Positions 29,801 to 43,876 of a stretch of DNA of 64,000 nucleotides are shown piece after piece; the stretch's first letter is position 1, and the number at the start of each line of letters is the position of its first letter. The position numbers and the translations under genes were made by a program. Origin of the DNA: Limnomonas spitsbergensis (taxonomy: Eukaryota; Chlorophyta; Chlorophyceae; Chlamydomonadales); NCBI GenBank assembly GCA_037349105.1, contig JAYJMM010000020.1:1-64000 (forward strand). Reading direction: 5' to 3'. Under the pieces are notes generated by a model. That model searched no databases and was not told where the DNA came from. It was given only the letters and a program-made list of their open reading frames with translations.

Positions 29801-32800
29801 AGCCATGAACAGAAACGACAGACAAGGCATGAAATTCAGGATGGTAGGATTTAGGGGGTTTAGGGCCCTAAACTACCAGCACAGCCATGAACAGAAACGA
29901 CAGACAAGGCATGAAATTCAGGATGGCAGGATTTAGGGGGTTTAGGGCCCTGAACTACCAGCACAACCATGAACAGAAACGACAGACAAGGCATGAAATT
30001 CAGGATGGCAGGATTTAGGGGGTTTAGGGCCCTGAACTACCAGCACAGCCATGAACAGAAACGACAGACAAGGCATGAAATTCAGGATGGCAGGATTTAG
30101 GGGGTTTAGGGCCCTGAACTACCAGCACAGCCATGAACAGAAACGACAGACAAGACATGAAATTCAGGATGGCAGGATTTAGGGGGTTTAGGGCCCTGAA
30201 CTACCAGCACAACCATGAACAGAAACGACAGACAAGGCATGAAATTCAGGATGGCAGGATTTAGGGGGTTTAGGGCCCTGAACTACCAGCACAGCCATGA
30301 ACAGAAAGGACAGACAAGACATGAAATTCAGGATGGTAGGATTTAGGGGGTTTAGGGCCCTGAACTACCAGCACAGCCATGAACAGAAACGACAGACAAG
30401 ACATGAAATTCAGGATGGCAGGATTGAGGGGGTTTAGGGCCCTGAACTACCAGCACAGCCATGAACAGAAACGACAGACAAGACATGAAATTCAGGATGG
30501 TAGGATTTAGGGGGTTTAGGGCCCTGAACTACCAGCACAGCCATGAACAGAAACGACAGACAAGACATGAAATTCAGGATGGCAGGATTTAGGGGGTTTA
30601 GGGCCCTGAACTACCAGCACAGCCATGAACAGAAAGGACAGACAAGACATGAAATTCAGGATGGCAGGATTTAGGGGGTTTAGGGCCCTGAACTACCAGC
30701 ACAGCCATGAACAGAAACGACAGACAAGACATGAAATTCAGGATGGCAGGATTTAGGGGGTTTAGGGCCCTGAACCAACAGCACAGCCATGAACAGAAAC
30801 AACAGACAAGACATGAAATTCAGGATGGCAGGATTGAGGGGGTTTAGGGCCCTGAACTACCAGCACAGCCATGAACAGAAACGACAGACAAGACATGAAA
30901 TTCAGGATGGCAGGATTTAGGGGGTTTAGGGCCCTGAACTACCAGCACAACCATGAACAGAAACGACAGACAAGACATGAAATTCAGGATGGCAGGATTT
31001 AGGGGGTTTAGGGCCCTGAACTACCAGCACAGCCATGAACAGAAACGACAGACAAGACATGAAATTCAGGATGGCAGGATTTAGGGGGTTTAGGGCCCTG
31101 AACCAACAGCACAGCCATGAACAGAAACAACAGACAAGACATGAAATTCAGGATGGCAGGATTGAGGGGGTTTAGGGCCCTGAACTACCAGCACAGCCAT
31201 GAACAGAAACGACAGACAAGACATGAAATTCAGGATGGCAGGATTTAGGGGGTTTAGGGCCCTGAACTACCAGCACAACCATGAACAGAAACGACAGACA
31301 AGACATGAAATTCAGGATGGCAGGATTTAGGGGGTTTAGGGCCCTGAACTACCAGCACAGCCATGAACAGAAACGACAGACAAGGCATGAAATTCAGGAT
31401 GGCAGGATTTAGGGGGTTTAGGGCCCTGAACTACCAGCACAACCATGAACAGAAACGACAGACAAGACATGAAATTCAGGATGGCAGGATTTAGGGGGTT
31501 TAGGGCCCTGAACTACCAGCACAACCATGAACAGAAACGACAGACAAGACATGAAATTCAGGATGGTAGGATTGAGGGGGTTTAGGGCCCTGAACTACCA
31601 GCACAGCCATGAACAGAAACGACAGACAAGACATGAAATTCAGGATGGCAGGATTTAGGGGGTTTAGGGCCCTGAACTACCAGCACAGCCATGAACAGAA
31701 ACGACAGACAAGACATGAAATTCAGGATGGCAGGATTTAGGGGGTTTAGGGCCCTGAACTACCAGCACAACCATGAACAGAAACGACAGACAAGACATGA
31801 AATTCAGGATGGCAGGATTTAGGGGGTTTAGGGCCCTGAACTACCAGCACAGCCATGAACAGAAACGACAGACAAGACATGAAATTCAGGATGGCAGGAT
31901 TTAGGGGGTTTAGGGCCCTGAACTACCAGCACAACCATGAACAGAAACGACAGACAAGACATGAAATTCAGGATGGTAGGATTTAGGGGGTTTAGGGCCC
32001 TGAACTACCAGCACAGCCATGAACAGAAACGACAGACAAGACATGAAATTCAGGATGGCAGGATTTAGGGGGTTTAGGGCCCTGAACTACCAGCACAGCC
32101 ATGAACAGAAACGACAGACAAGACATGAAATTCAGGATGGCAGGATTTAGGGGGTTTAGGGCCCTGAACTACCAGCACAGCCATGAACAGAAACGACAGA
32201 CAAGACATGAAATTCAGGATGGCAGGATTTAGGGGGTTTAGGGCCCTGAACCAACAGCACAGCCATGAACAGAAACAACAGACAAGACATGAAATTCAGG
32301 ATGGCAGGATTGAGGGGGTTTAGGGCCCTGAACTACCAGCACAGCCATGAACAGAAACGACAGACAAGACATGAAATTCAGGATGGCAGGATTTAGGGGG
32401 TTTAGGGCCCTGAACTACCAGCACAACCATGAACAGAAACGACAGACAAGACATGAAATTCAGGATGGCAGGATTTAGGGGGTTTAGGGCCCTGAACTAC
32501 CAGCACAGCCATGAACAGAAACGACAGACAAGGCATGAAATTCAGGATGGCAGGATTTAGGGGGTTTAGGGCCCTGAACTACCAGCACAACCATGAACAG
32601 AAACGACAGACAAGACATGAAATTCAGGATGGCAGGATTTAGGGGGTTTAGGGCCCTGAACTACCAGCACAACCATGAACAGAAACGACAGACAAGACAT
32701 GAAATTCAGGATGGTAGGATTTAGGGGGTTTAGGGCCCTGAACTACCAGCACAGCCATGAACAGAAACGACAGACAAGACATGAAATTCAGGATGGCAGG

Positions 32801-35800
32801 ATTTAGGGGGTTTAGGGCCCTGAACTACCAGCACAGCCATGAACAGAAACGACAGACAAGACATGAAATTCAGGATGGCAGGATTTAGGGGGTTTAGGGC
32901 CCTGAACTACCAGCACAACCATGAACAGAAACGACAGACAAGACATGAAATTCAGGATGGCAGGATTTAGGGGGTTTAGGGCCCTGAACTACCAGCACAA
33001 CCATGAACAGAAACGACAGACAAGGCATGAAATTCAGGATGGCAGGATTGAGGGGGTTTAGGGCCCTGAACTACCAGCACAGCCATGAACAGAAACGACA
33101 GACAAGGCATGAAATTCAGGATGGCAGGATTTAGGGGGTTTAGGGCCCTGAACTACCAGCACAACCATGAACAGAAACGACAGACAAGACATGAAATTCA
33201 GGATGGCAGGATTTAGGGGGTTTAGGGCCCTGAACTACCAGCACAGCCATGAACAGAAACGACAGACAAGACATGAAATTCAGGATGGCAGGATTTAGGG
33301 GGTTTAGGGCCCTGAACTACCAGCACAGCCATGAACAGAAACGACAGACAAGACATGAAATTCAGGATGGCAGGATTTAGGGGGTTTAGGGCCCTGAACT
33401 ACCAGCACAACCATGAACAGAAACGACAGACAAGACATGAAATTCAGGATGGTAGGATTTAGGGGGTTTAGGGCCCTGAACTACCAGCACAGCCATGAAC
33501 AGAAACGACAGACAAGACATGAAATTCAGGATGGCAGGATTTAGGGGGTTTAGGGCCCTGAACTACCAGCACAGCCATGAACAGAAACGACAGACAAGAC
33601 ATGAAATTCAGGATGGCAGGATTTAGGGGGTTTAGGGCCCTGAACTACCAGCACAACCATGAACAGAAACGACAGACAAGGCATGAAATTCAGGATGGCA
33701 GGATTGAGGGGGTTTAGGGCCCTGAACTACCAGCACAACCATGAACAGAAACGACAGACAAGACATGAAATTCAGGATGGCAGGATTTAGGGGGTTTAGG
33801 GCCCTGAACTACCAGCACAACCATGAACAGAAAGGACAGACAAGACATGAAATTCAGGATGGCAGGATTTAGGGGGTTTAGGGCCCTGAACTACCAGCAC
33901 AGCCATGAACAGAAACGACAGACAAGACATGAAATTCAGGATGGTAGGATTTAGGGGGTTTAGGGCCCTGAACTACCAGCACAACCATGAACAGAAACGA
34001 CAGACAAGGCATGAAATTCAGGATGGCAGGATTTAGGGGGTTTAGGGCCCTGAACTACCAGCACAGCCATGAACAGAAACGACAGACAAGACATGAAATT
34101 CAGGATGGTAGGATTTAGGGGGTTTAGGGCCCTGAACTACCAGCACAACCATGAACAGAAACGACAGACAAGACATGAAATTCAGGATGGCAGGATTTAG
34201 GGGGTTTAGGGCCCTGAACTACCAGCACAGCCATGAACAGAAACGACAGACAAGACATGAAATTCAGGATGGTAGGATTTAGGGGGTTTAGGGCCCTGAA
34301 CTACCAGCACAGCCATGAACAGAAACGACAGACAAGGCATGAAATTCAGGATGGCAGGATTGAGGGGGTTTAGGGCCCTGAACTACCAGCACAGCCATGA
34401 ACAGAAACGACAGACAATACATGAAATTCAGGATGGTAGGATTTAGGGGGTTTAGGGCCCTGAACTACCAGCACAGCCATGAACAGAAACGACAGACAAG
34501 GCATGAAATTCAGGATGGCAGGATTGAGGGGGTTTAGGGCCCTGAACTACCAGCACAGCCATGAACAGAAACGACAGACAAGGCATGAAATTCAGGATGG
34601 CAGGATTTAGGGGGTTTAGGGCCCTGAACTACCAGCACAACCATGAACAGAAACGACAGACAAGACATGAAATTCAGGATGGCAGGATTTAGGGGGTTTA
34701 GGGCCCTGAACTACCAGCACAGCCATGAACAGAAACGACAGACAAGACATGAAATTCAGGATGGCAGGATTTAGGGGGTTTAGGGCCCTGAACTACCAGC
34801 ACAGCCATGAACAGAAACGACAGACAAGACATGAAATTCAGGATGGTAGGATTTAGGGGGTTTAGGGCCCTGAACTACCAGCACAGCCATGAACAGAAAC
34901 GACAGACAAGGCATGAAATTCAGGATGGCAGGATTGAGGGGGTTTAGGGCCCTGAACTACCAGCACAACCATGAACAGAAACGACAGACAAGACATGAAA
35001 TTCAGGATGGTAGGATTTAGGGGGTTTAGGGCCCTGAACTACCAGCACAGCCATGAACAGAAACGACAGACAAGGCATGAAATTCAGGATGGCAGGATTG
35101 AGGGGGTTTAGGGCCCTGAACTACCAGCACAGCCATGAACAGAAACGACAGACAAGACATGAAATTCAGGATGGCAGGATTTAGGGGGTTTAGGGCCCTG
35201 AACTACCAGCACAGCCATGAACAGAAACGACAGACAAGGCATGAAATTCAGGATGGCAGGATTTAGGGGGTTTAGGGCCCTGAACTACCAGCACAGCCAT
35301 GAACAGAAACGACAGACAATACATGAAATTCAGGATGGTAGGATTTAGGGGGTTTAGGGCCCTGAACTACCAGCACAACCATGAACAGAAACGACAGACA
35401 AGACATGAAATTCAGGATGGCAGGATTTAGGGGGTTTAGGGCCCTGAACTACCAGCACAGCCATGAACAGAAACGACAGACAAGGCATGAAATTCAGGAT
35501 GGCAGGATTGAGGGGGTTTAGGGCCCTGAACTACCAGCACAGCCATGAACAGAAACGACAGACAAGGCATGAAATTCAGGATGGTAGGATTTAGGGGGTT
35601 TAGGGCCCTGAACTACCAGCACAACCATGAACAGAAACGACAGACAAGGCATGAAATTCAGGATGGCAGGATTTAGGGGGTTTAGGGCCCTGAACTACCA
35701 GCACAGCCATGAACAGAAACGACAGACAAGACATGAAATTCAGGATGGCAGGATTGAGGGGGTTTAGGGCCCTGAACTACCAGCACAGCCATGAACAGAA

Positions 35801-38800
35801 ACGACAGACAAGACATGAAATTCAGGATGGTAGGATTTAGGGGGTTTAGGGCCCTGAACTACCAGCACAGCCATGAACAGAAACGACAGACAAGACATGA
35901 AATTCAGGATGGCAGGATTTAGGGGGTTTAGGGCCCTGAACTACCAGCACAACCATGAACAGAAACGACAGACAAGACATGAAATTCAGGATGGCAGGAT
36001 TTAGGGGGTTTAGGGCCCTGAACTACCAGCACAACCATGAACAGAAACGACAGACAAGGCATGAAATTCAGGATGGCAGGATTTAGGGGGTTTAGGGCCC
36101 TGAACTACCAGCACAACCATGAACAGAAACGACAGACAAGACATGAAATTCAGGATGGTAGGATTTAGGGGGTTTAGGGCCCTGAACTACCAGCACAGCC
36201 ATGAACAGAAACGACAGACAAGGCATGAAATTCAGGATGGCAGGATTTAGGGGGTTTAGGGCCCTGAACTACCAGCACAGCCATGAACAGAAACGACAGA
36301 CAAGACATGAAATTCAGGATGGTAGGATTGAGGGGGTTTAGGGCCCTGAACTACCAGCACAGCCATGAACAGAAAGGACAGACAAGGCATGAAATTCAGG
36401 ATGGCAGGATTTAGGGGGTTTAGGGCCCTGAACTACCAGCACAGCCATGAACAGAAACGACAGACAAGACATGAAATTCAGGATGGTAGGATTTAGGGGG
36501 TTTAGGGCCCTGAACTACCAGCACAACCATGAACAGAAACGACAGACAAGACATGAAATTCAGGATGGCAGGATTTAGGGGGTTTAGGGCCCTGAACTAC
36601 CAGCACAGCCATGAACAGAAACGACAGACAAGACATGAAATTCAGGATGGTAGGATTGAGGGGGTTTAGGGCCCTGAACTACCAGCACAGCCATGAACAG
36701 AAAGGACAGACAAGGCATGAAATTCAGGATGGCAGGATTTAGGGGGTTTAGGGCCCTAAACTACCAGCACAGCCATGAACAGAAACGACAGACAAGACAT
36801 GAAATTCAGGATGGCAGGATTTAGGGGGTTTAGGGCCCTGAACTACCAGCACAGCCATGAACAGAAACGACAGACAAGACATGAAATTCAGGATGGCAGG
36901 ATTTAGGGGGTTTAGGGCCCTGAACTACCAGCACAACCATGAACAGAAACGACAGACAAGACATGAAATTCAGGATGGCAGGATTTAGGGGGTTTAGGGC
37001 CCTGAACTACCAGCACAACCATGAACAGAAACGACAGACAAGACATGAAATTCAGGATGGCAGGATTTAGGGGGTTTAGGGCCCTGAACTACCAGCACAA
37101 CCATGAACAGAAACGACAGACAAGGCATGAAATTCAGGATGGCAGGATTTAGGGGGTTTAGGGCCCTAAACTACCAGCACAGCCATGAACAGAAACGACA
37201 GACAAGGCATGAAATTCAGGATGGCAGGATTTAGGGGGTTTAGGGCCCTGAACTACCAGCACAACCATGAACAGAAAGGACAGACAAGGCATGAAATTCA
37301 GGATGGCAGGATTTAGGGGGTTTAGGGCCCTGAACTACCAGCACAACCATGAACAGAAACGACAGACAAGGCATGAAATTCAGGATGGCAGGATTTAGGG
37401 GGTTTAGGGCCCTGAACTACCAGCACAGCCATGAACAGAAAGGACAGACAAGGCATGAAATTCAGGATGGTAGGATTGAGGGGGTTTAGGGCCCTGAACT
37501 ACCAGCACAGCCATGAACAGAAAGGACAGACAAGGCATGAAATTCAGGATGGCAGGATTTAGGGGGTTTAGGGCCCTGAACTACCAGCACAGCCATGAAC
37601 AGAAACGACAGACAAGACATGAAATTCAGGATGGTAGGATTTAGGGGGTTTAGGGCCCTGAACTACCAGCACAACCATGAACAGAAACGACAGACAAGGC
37701 ATGAAATTCAGGATGGCAGGATTTAGGGGGTTTAGGGCCCTGAACTACCAGCACAGCCATGAACAGAAACGACAGACAAGACATGAAATTCAGGATGGTA
37801 GGATTGAGGGGGTTTAGGGCCCTGAACTACCAGCACAGCCATGAACAGAAAGGACAGACAAGGCATGAAATTCAGGATGGCAGGATTTAGGGGGTTTAGG
37901 GCCCTAAACTACCAGCACAGCCATGAACAGAAACGACAGACAAGACATGAAATTCAGGATGGCAGGATTTAGGGGGTTTAGGGCCCTGAACTACCAGCAC
38001 AGCCATGAACAGAAACGACAGACAAGACATGAAATTCAGGATGGCAGGATTTAGGGGGTTTAGGGCCCTGAACTACCAGCACAACCATGAACAGAAACGA
38101 CAGACAAGACATGAAATTCAGGATGGCAGGATTTAGGGGGTTTAGGGCCCTGAACTACCAGCACAACCATGAACAGAAACGACAGACAAGACATGAAATT
38201 CAGGATGGCAGGATTTAGGGGGTTTAGGGCCCTGAACTACCAGCACAACCATGAACAGAAACGACAGACAAGGCATGAAATTCAGGATGGCAGGATTTAG
38301 GGGGTTTAGGGCCCTAAACTACCAGCACAGCCATGAACAGAAACGACAGACAAGGCATGAAATTCAGGATGGCAGGATTTAGGGGGTTTAGGGCCCTGAA
38401 CTACCAGCACAACCATGAACAGAAAGGACAGACAAGGCATGAAATTCAGGATGGCAGGATTTAGAGGGTTTAGGGCCCTGAACTACCAGCACAACCATGA
38501 ACAGAAACGACAGACAAGACATGAAATTCAGGATGGTAGGATTTAGGGGGTTTAGGGCCCTGAACTACCAGCACAGCCATGAACAGAAACGACAGACAAG
38601 GCATGAAATTCAGGATGGCAGGATTTAGAGGGTTTAGGGCCCTGAACTACCAGCACAACCATGAACAGAAACGACAGACAAGACATGAAATTCAGGATGG
38701 TAGGATTTAGGGGGTTTAGGGCCCTGAACTACCAGCACAGCCATGAACAGAAAGGACAGACAAGACATGAAATTCAGGATGGCAGGATTTAGGGGGTTTA

Positions 38801-41800
38801 GGGCCCTGAACTACCAGCACAGCCATGAACAGAAACGACAGACAAGGCATGAAATTCAGGATGGCAGGATTTAGGGGGTTTAGGGCCCTGAACTACCAGC
38901 ACAGCCATGAACAGAAACGACAGACAAGACATGAAATTCAGGATGGCAGGATTTAGGGGGTTTAGGGCCCTGAACTACCAGCACAACCATGAACAGAAAC
39001 GACAGACAAGACATGAAATTCAGGATGGCAGGATTTAGGGGGTTTAGGGCCCTGAACTACCAGCACAGCCATGAACAGAAACGACAGACAAGGCATGAAA
39101 TTCAGGATGGTAGGATTTAGGGGGTTTAGGGCCCTGAACTACCAGCACAACCATGAACAGAAACGACAGACAATGCATGAAATTCAGGATGGCAGGATTG
39201 AGGGGGTTTAGGGCCCTGAACTACCAGCACAACCATGAACAGAAACGACAGACAAGACATGAAATTCAGGATGGCAGGATTTAGGGGGTTTAGGGCCCTG
39301 AACTACCAGCACAACCATGAACAGAAACGACAGACAAGGCATGAAATTCAGGATGGTAGGATTTAGGGGGTTTAGGGCCCTGAACTACCAGCACAACCAT
39401 GAACAGAAAGGACAGACAAGACATGAAATTCAGGATGGCAGGATTTAGGGGGTTTAGGGCCCTGAACTACCAGCACAACCATGAACAGAAACGACAGACA
39501 AGGCATGAAATTCAGGATGGTAGGATTTAGGGGGTTTAGGGCCCTGAACTACCAGCACAGCCATGAACAGAAACGACAGACAATACATGAAATTCAGGAT
39601 GGCAGGATTTAGGGGGTTTAGGGCCCTGAACTACCAGCACAACCATGAACAGAAACGACAGACAAGGCATGAAATTCAGGATGGTAGGATTTAGGGGGTT
39701 TAGGGCCCTGAACTACCAGCACAGCCATGAACAGAAACGACAGACAAGACATGAAATTCAGGATGGCAGGATTTAGGGGGTTTAGGGCCCTGAACTACCA
39801 GCACAACCATGAACAGAAACGACAGACAAGGCATGAAATTCAGGATGGCAGGATTTAGGGGGTTTAGGGCCCTGAACTACCAGCACAGCCATGAACAGAA
39901 ACGACAGACAAGACATGAAATTCAGGATGGCAGGATTTAGGGGGTTTAGGGCCCTGAACTACCAGCACAACCATGAACAGAAACGACAGACAAGACATGA
40001 AATTCAGGATGGCAGGATTTAGGGGGTTTAGGGCCCTGAACTACCAGCACAACCATGAACAGAAACGACAGACAAGGCATGAAATTCAGGATGGTAGGAT
40101 TTAGGGGGTTTAGGGCCCTGAACTACCAGCACAGCCATGAACAGAAACGACAGACAATACATGAAATTCAGGATGGCAGGATTTAGGGGGTTTAGGGCCC
40201 TGAACTACCAGCACAGCCATGAACAGAAACGACAGACAAGGCATGAAATTCAGGATGGTAGGATTTAGGGGGTTTAGGGCCCTGAACTACCAGCACAACC
40301 ATGAACAGAAACGACAGACAATGCATGAAATTCAGGATGGCAGGATTTAGAGGGTTTAGGGCCCTGAACTACCAGCACAGCCATGAACAGAAACGACAGA
40401 CAAGACATGAAATTCAGGATGGCAGGATTGAGGGGGTTTAGGGCCCTGAACTACCAGCACAACCATGAACAGAAACGACAGACAAGACATGAAATTCAGG
40501 ATGGCAGGATTTAGAGGGTTTAGGGCCCTGAACTACCAGCACAGCCATGAACAGAAACGACAGACAAGGCATGAAATTCAGGATGGTAGGATTTAGGGGG
40601 TTTAGGGCCCTGAACTACCAGCACAACCATGACCAGAAACGACAGACAAGACATGAAATTCAGGATGGCAGGATTGAGGGGGTTTAGGGCCCTGAACTAC
40701 CAGCACAGCCATGAACAGAAACGACAGACAAGACATGAAATTCAGGATGGTAGGATTTAGGGGGTTTAGGGCCCTGAACTACCAGCACAGCCATGAACAG
40801 AAACGACAGACAATACATGAAATTCAGGATGGCAGGATTTAGGGGGTTTAGGGCCCTGAACTACCAGCACAACCATGAACAGAAACGACAGACAAGACAT
40901 GAAATTCAGGATGGCAGGATTTAGGGGGTTTAGGGCCCTGAACTACCAGCACAGCCATGAACAGAAACGACAGACAAGGCATGAAATTCAGGATGGTAGG
41001 ATTTAGGGGGTTTAGGGCCCTGAACTACCAGCACAACCATGAACAGAAACGACAGACAAGACATGAAATTCAGGATGGCAGGATTGAGGGGGTTTAGGGC
41101 CCTGAACTACCAGCACAGCCATGAACAGAAACGACAGACAAGGCATGAAATTCAGGATGGTAGGATTTAGGGGGTTTAGGGCCCTGAACTACCAGCACAA
41201 CCATGAACAGAAACGACAGACAAGACATGAAATTCAGGATGGCAGGATTTAGGGGGTTTAGGGCCCTGAACTACCAGCACAGCCATGAACAGAAACGACA
41301 GACAAGACATGAAATTCAGGATGGCAGGATTTAGGGGGTTTAGGGCCCTAAACTACCAGCACAGCCATGAACAGAAACGACAGACAAGACATGAAATTCA
41401 GGATGGCAGGATTTAGGGGGTTTAGGGCCCTGAACTACCAGCACAGCCATGAACAGAAACGACAGACAAGGCATGAAATTCAGGATGGCAGGATTTAGGG
41501 GGTTTAGGGCCCTGAACTACCAGCACAACCATGAACAGAAACGACAGACAAGGCATGAAATTCAGGATGGCAGGATTTAGGGGGTTTAGGGCCCTGAACT
41601 ACCAGCACAACCATGAACAGAAACGACAGACAAGACATGAAATTCAGGATGGCAGGATTTAGGGGGTTTAGGGCCCTGAACTACCAGCACAGCCATGAAC
41701 AGAAACGACAGACAAGGCATGAAATTCAGGATGGCAGGATTGAGGGGGTTTAGGGCCCTGAACTACCAGCACAGCCATGAACAGAAACGACAGACAATAC

Positions 41801-42100
41801 ATGAAATTCAGGATGGCAGGATTTAGGGGGTTTAGGGCCCTGAACTACCAGCACAACCATGAACAGAAACGACAGACAAGACATGAAATTCAGGATGGCA
41901 GGATTTAGGGGGTTTAGGGCCCTAAACTACCAGCACAACCATGAACAGAAACGACAGACAAGGCATGAAATTCAGGATGGCAGGATTTAGGGGGTTTAGG
42001 GCCCTGAACCAACAGCACAGCCATGAACAGAAAGGACAGACAAGGCATGAAATTCAGGATGGCAGGATTTAGGGGGTTTAGGGCCCTGAACTACCAGCAC
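23900..42100. repeat. Right-half higher-order repeats (13- and 14-monomer blocks)
   Basis: The right half uses shorter blocks. CCCTAAAC at 23,965 recurs at 25,031 (1,066 bp, 13 monomers) with its neighbours in the same order. The double variant ACCAACAG plus AAACAACAG occurs at 30,773, at 31,101 (328 bp, 4 monomers) and at 32,249 (1,148 bp, 14 monomers). CCCTAAAC at 36,757 and 37,167 recurs at 37,905 and 38,315, both 1,148 bp later. An AAAGG marker at 24,401 recurs at 33,831, an offset of 9,430 bp (115 monomers). The same 115-monomer offset links 241 and 9,671 in the left half. Confidence 0.8.
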
Positions 42101-43189
42101 AGCCATGAACAGAAACGACAGACAATACATGAAATTCAGGATGGCAGGATTGAGGGGGTTTAGGGCCCTGAACTACCAGCACAACCATGAACAGAAACGA
42201 CAGACAAGACATGAAATTCAGGATGGCAGGATTTAGGGGGTTTAGGGCCCTGAACTACCAGCACAGCCATGAACAGAAAGGACAGACAAGGCATGAAATT
42301 CAGGATGGTAGGATTTAGGGGGTTTAGGGCCCTGAACTACCAGCACAGCCATGAACAGAAACGACAGACAATACATGAAATTCAGGATGGCAGGATTGAG
42401 GGGGTTTAGGGCCCTGAACTACCAGCACAGCCATGAACAGAAACGACAGACAAGACATGAAATTCAGGATGGCAGGATTGAGGGGGTTTAGGGCCCTGAA
42501 CTACCAGCACAACCATGAACAGAAACGACAGACAATACATGAAATTCAGGATGGCAGGATTTAGAGGGTTTAGGGCCCTGAACTACCAGCACAGCCATGA
42601 ACAGAAACGACAGACAAGACATGAAATTCAGGATGGTAGGATTTAGGGGGTTTAGGGCCCTGAACTACCAGCACAGCCATGAACAGAAACGACAGACAAG
42701 ACATGAAATTCAGGATGGCAGGATTTAGGGGGTTTAGGGCCCTGAACTACCAGCACAGCCATGAACAGAAACGACAGACAAGGCATGAAATTCAGGATGG
42801 CAGGATTGAGGGGGTTTAGGGCCCTGAACTACCAGCACAACCATGAACAGAAACGACAGACAAGACATGAAATTCAGGATGGCAGGATTTAGGGGGTTTA
42901 GGGCCCTGAACTACCAGCACAACCATGAACAGAAACGACAGACAATACATGAAATTCAGGATGGTAGGATTTAGGGGGTTTAGGGCCCTAAACTACCAGC
43001 ACAACCATGAACAGAAACGACAGACAAGACATGAAATTCAGGATGGCAGGATTTAGGGGGTTTAGGGCCCTGAACTACCAGCACAACCATGAACAGAAAC
43101 GACAGACAAGGCATGAAATTCAGGATGGCAGGATTGAGGGGGTTTAGGGCCCTGAACTACCAGCACAGCCATGAACAGAAAGGACAGAC

Positions 43190-43560
43190 TATATTACAAA
43201 ATAAAAACTCCTGATGGCAGCATTTACGGGTTAGGGACCTGAACCAACAGCACAGCCATGAACAGCGACAACAGGTACACGATCAGGATGCCAAACAGGG
43301 TCACAATATCCGTCTCACGGTTAGCATCAGTGTTTTAGAGTTTAGGATTTAAACGCCTTGTGCTAATATTTTGTTAAATAAGCTAATTTTTGCTAAATAT
43401 TGGTGCTTTAGAGTTAAGGATGTAGGCGCCTTGTGCTAATTTCTTGCTAAATATATAGAGCCTAGGCGACCCGAGCATCATGGCTAGCAGCTTGCTGCAC
43501 CAGTCCCCCTCAGCCACAGGCCACAATGTAGCTGAGTTGTAGCTGAATAATCCTAAGACG
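43190..43560. repeat. Array edge: decayed monomer and a 50-bp direct duplication
   Basis: Homogeneous repeats stop at 43,189. Positions about 43,212-43,293 still match the monomer in outline (TTTACGGG, TTAGGGACC, GAACCAACAGCACAGCCATG, AACAG, GATCAGGATG) but with many substitutions, as expected at the old edge of a satellite. Next come two 50-bp copies, 43,331-43,380 and 43,404-43,453, both running from TG(T/C)TTTAGAG to TG(T/C)TAAATA and sharing CGCCTTGTGCTAAT. No gene is seen. Confidence 0.8.
43475..43545 (+). repeat. Dispersed repeat copy (pair with 61,611-61,680)
   Basis: The stretch has AGCATCATGGCT, then CAGCCACAGGCCA, then TGTAGCTGAGTTGTAGCTGA. A related stretch near 61,611-61,680 has AGCAGCATGGCT, CCGGCCACAGGCCAG and TGTAGCTGACATGTAGCTGAG in the same order and spacing. 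It is a diverged dispersed repeat of unknown type. Confidence 0.55.
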
Positions 43561-43619
43561 AGTAGTGTCACTCACCGCTGCACTCATCCTTCATGTCCGC
43601 GACCAGGTCGCGCTGGAAT

Positions 43620-43800
43620 TCACTGCAAGCAGCAACAACAGCACGATAAAAGCAGCAGCAGAAGTAGCGACACCATCAGCAGCAGCAGGAGTAGCAGCAG
43701 CAGCAGCAGCAGCAGAAGTAGCAGAAACAGCAGAAGTAGCGACGCCATCAGCAGCAGCAGAAGTATCGACACCATCAGCAGCAGCAGAAGCAGCGACAGC

Positions 43801-43832
<32 letters not shown>

Positions 43833-43840
43833 ATGTAGCG

Positions 43841-43876
<36 letters not shown>

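Larger units (their letters stand above)
1..43189. repeat. 82-bp satellite array, ~526 monomers, telomere-motif-bearing
   Basis: The whole interval is head-to-tail copies of one 82-bp unit. Monomers start at 1, 83, 165 and so on. Phase is kept to the end with only three 1-bp shifts: +1 near 13,865, +1 near 14,386 and -1 near 21,690. The last full monomer ends at 43,133 and a 56-nt partial copy ends at 43,189. Monomers are very similar and vary at a few recurrent positions: CCCTGAAC/CCCTAAAC, CACAACC/CACAGCC, AAACG/AAAGG, CAAGACATG/CAAGGCATG/CAATGCATG/CAATACATG, GATGGC/GATGGT/GATGAC, GATTTAG/GATTGAG, TTTAGGGGG/TTTAGAGGG, ACTACC/ACCAAC. Every monomer begins with TTTAGGG-GG-TTTAGGG followed by CCCTRAAC, a telomere-like motif facing its own inverse. 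No coding potential is visible. The left end lies outside the window. A subtelomeric or heterochromatic position is inferred, not shown. Confidence 0.98.

Noticed and set aside
1..43189. CRISPR array
   Set aside because: Repeats are contiguous 82-bp monomers with no unique spacers, and the surroundings are eukaryotic.
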